Shown in pieces: positions 6,935-7,806 of a DNA stretch of 7,806 nucleotides; the stretch's first letter is position 1, and each line of letters begins with the position of its first letter. This DNA is from CALXXL01 sp964512385. GTDB lineage: Bacteria > Verrucomicrobiota > Lentisphaeria > Victivallales > Victivallaceae. Made by a program: the position numbers and the translations under genes. Below the pieces are notes generated by a model that was not told the origin of the DNA, searched no databases, and saw nothing but the letters and a program-made list of their open reading frames with translations. Location: the NCBI GenBank assembly GCA_964512385.1, contig CAZEHZ010000109.1, positions 1-7,806 of the forward strand, given 5' to 3'.

Positions 6935-7806
6935 AAAAAAACAAGCTGAAATTTGTTATTGTAAGTTCAGCTTTGGTAATATTGACGGTGGTTGCGGTGA
7001 GTCGTTTTTTTATGGACTCGCCGGGCTCCGCGTCTGCCGTTGCCACAGTTGCCGAGCCGGAAATTGCGGATAATTCATCTCCTCAAAATCGGGAGTTAAT
7101 CAATCAAATTATCACGCCGGTTGAACCGGATAAGCCGCGTAAAACGGTGGAATTGGTAAATTCATTGCCGAATAATTTAAGCAGCACAGAACGTCAGGCA
7201 TTATACGATTTTTTGCGGCACGGCCCGAACGACTCGTATCATTATGCCGTAAAAAACGATATCATCAACGTTCTGCGCAATCAGTCTGAACCGCCGCCGG
7301 AGTTGACCGATATTTTACTGGAGCTTTATCAGGACAAAAATCAGGACAAGGTGGTGCGAATCTACGCCTTGCAGCATATGCGGCCCTGGTATCGGATGCA
7401 GAGCCAGAAAGATCCCCGGATAAAAGAGGCCTTTTTTTCGGCCTTGGACGAACCGGACACTGAATTTGCCGGAACCGCATTACTGGCAATGCGTTATCTG
7501 TCTAAAGACCAGGAGGGTTTTGATGCGCAGGAGATCGCCGGCAAAGCCTGGAAACTGGCAGAAAACGCCGACGCCAATTTATTGAGTCGAATTTCCGCGA
7601 TCCAAGTGGCTTCAACTTTAACCGGCAAGACTGGTGACGGCAGTCGTTATGTGCAATACGCCGCCAGCGGCAACGCCATGCCGATACGCTTGGCAAGTAT
7701 AGCGGCAATCGGAGCCTCCGGCGACCGCACGCAACTGGAGTTTTTGTCCCGAATCGCCGCCAACGAACCGGAACCATTAAACTCCGCCGCAAAAAATGCT
7801 ATGAAA
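6931..7806 (+). CDS. Membrane-anchored HEAT-repeat-like protein (partial, runs off right edge)
   Basis: The ATG at 6931 overlaps the preceding TGA (ATGA), indicating translational coupling, and a modest GGGA (6917-6920) lies 10 nt upstream. The frame is open for 292 codons to the window end without a stop. A basic N-terminus (MKKNKLK) and one hydrophobic segment (residues 8-24, FVIVSSALVILTVVAVS) predict a single-pass anchor with the rest outside the cytoplasm. A Pro/Ala/Glu-rich linker covers about residues 30-75. From about residue 120 the protein is helical, with HEAT-like pairs: ELTDILLELYQ and RIYALQHM; RIKEAFFSAL and FAGTALLAMRYL; LLSRISAIQVASTL; and PIRLASIAAIGASGDRTQLEFL followed by NSAAKNAM, the last close to the PBS-lyase-type HEAT consensus. 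HEAT repeats are protein-binding scaffolds, so a partner-binding role at the envelope is likely but the partner is unknown. Co-transcription suggests a link with the giant protein. Confidence 0.85.
   Translation, partial: MKKNKLKFVIVSSALVILTVVAVSRFFMDSPGSASAVATVAEPEIADNSSPQNRELINQIITPVEPDKPRKTVELVNSLPNNLSSTERQALYDFLRHGPNDSYHYAVKNDIINVLRNQSEPPPELTDILLELYQDKNQDKVVRIYALQHMRPWYRMQSQKDPRIKEAFFSALDEPDTEFAGTALLAMRYLSKDQEGFDAQEIAGKAWKLAENADANLLSRISAIQVASTLTGKTGDGSRYVQYAASGNAMPIRLASIAAIGASGDRTQLEFLSRIAANEPEPLNSAAKNAMK

Noticed and set aside
7265..7792. Two minus-strand open frames of 74 and 96 codons opposite the HEAT-like gene
   Set aside because: Arg/Pro/Cys-rich shadow sequences. The plus strand carries an uninterrupted frame with an anchor segment and helical repeats.

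Overview
The window looks like a scaffold from a PVC-superphylum bacterium, most probably of the Lentisphaerae (Victivallis-like). This is inferred from family style: a short pseudopilin with an FTLVELLVV N-terminus and a C-terminal H-X9-DG motif, followed by a giant secreted protein built from FN3, PA14 and DSDGDG calcium-repeat domains. No rRNA or other marker gene is present to confirm the taxonomy. A run of exactly 100 N (6298-6397) marks an assembly gap.

Layout. The left edge (1-178) probably holds the start of a leftward gene whose N-terminus is hydrophobic. A TTGACT / TATAAT promoter reading left sits just upstream of it. An AT-rich divergent intergenic region (179-375) contains nested A/T inverted and direct repeats and a weak rightward promoter candidate. 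Three rightward genes follow: the pseudopilin (376-1119), the giant secreted multidomain protein (starts at 1180, broken by the gap, probably ends at 6934), and a membrane-anchored HEAT-repeat-like protein (from 6931, runs off the right edge). The pseudopilin and giant gene are 60 bp apart with no convincing terminator between them. The giant gene and the HEAT gene overlap by 4 bp (ATGA). All three are plausibly one operon.

The most notable content is the giant protein. It has a signal peptide, then a tandem internal duplication of a module of about 575-590 residues (FN3, alpha-helical TPR-like region, beta domain, second FN3, EF-hand-like calcium loop). After that come a PA14 domain, three thrombospondin-type-3-like calcium repeats, a carbohydrate-binding-like beta sandwich, and a C-terminal region cut by the gap. 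The reading frame differs on the two sides of the gap, which is explained if 100 N is a placeholder length rather than a real frameshift.

How the genes work together is inference. A pseudopilin, a large exported probably glycan- or surface-binding protein, and a membrane-anchored helical-repeat protein facing outward from the cytoplasmic membrane would fit a cell-envelope or extracellular-matrix locus. No catalytic domain, mobile element, CRISPR array, tRNA or rRNA gene was seen.
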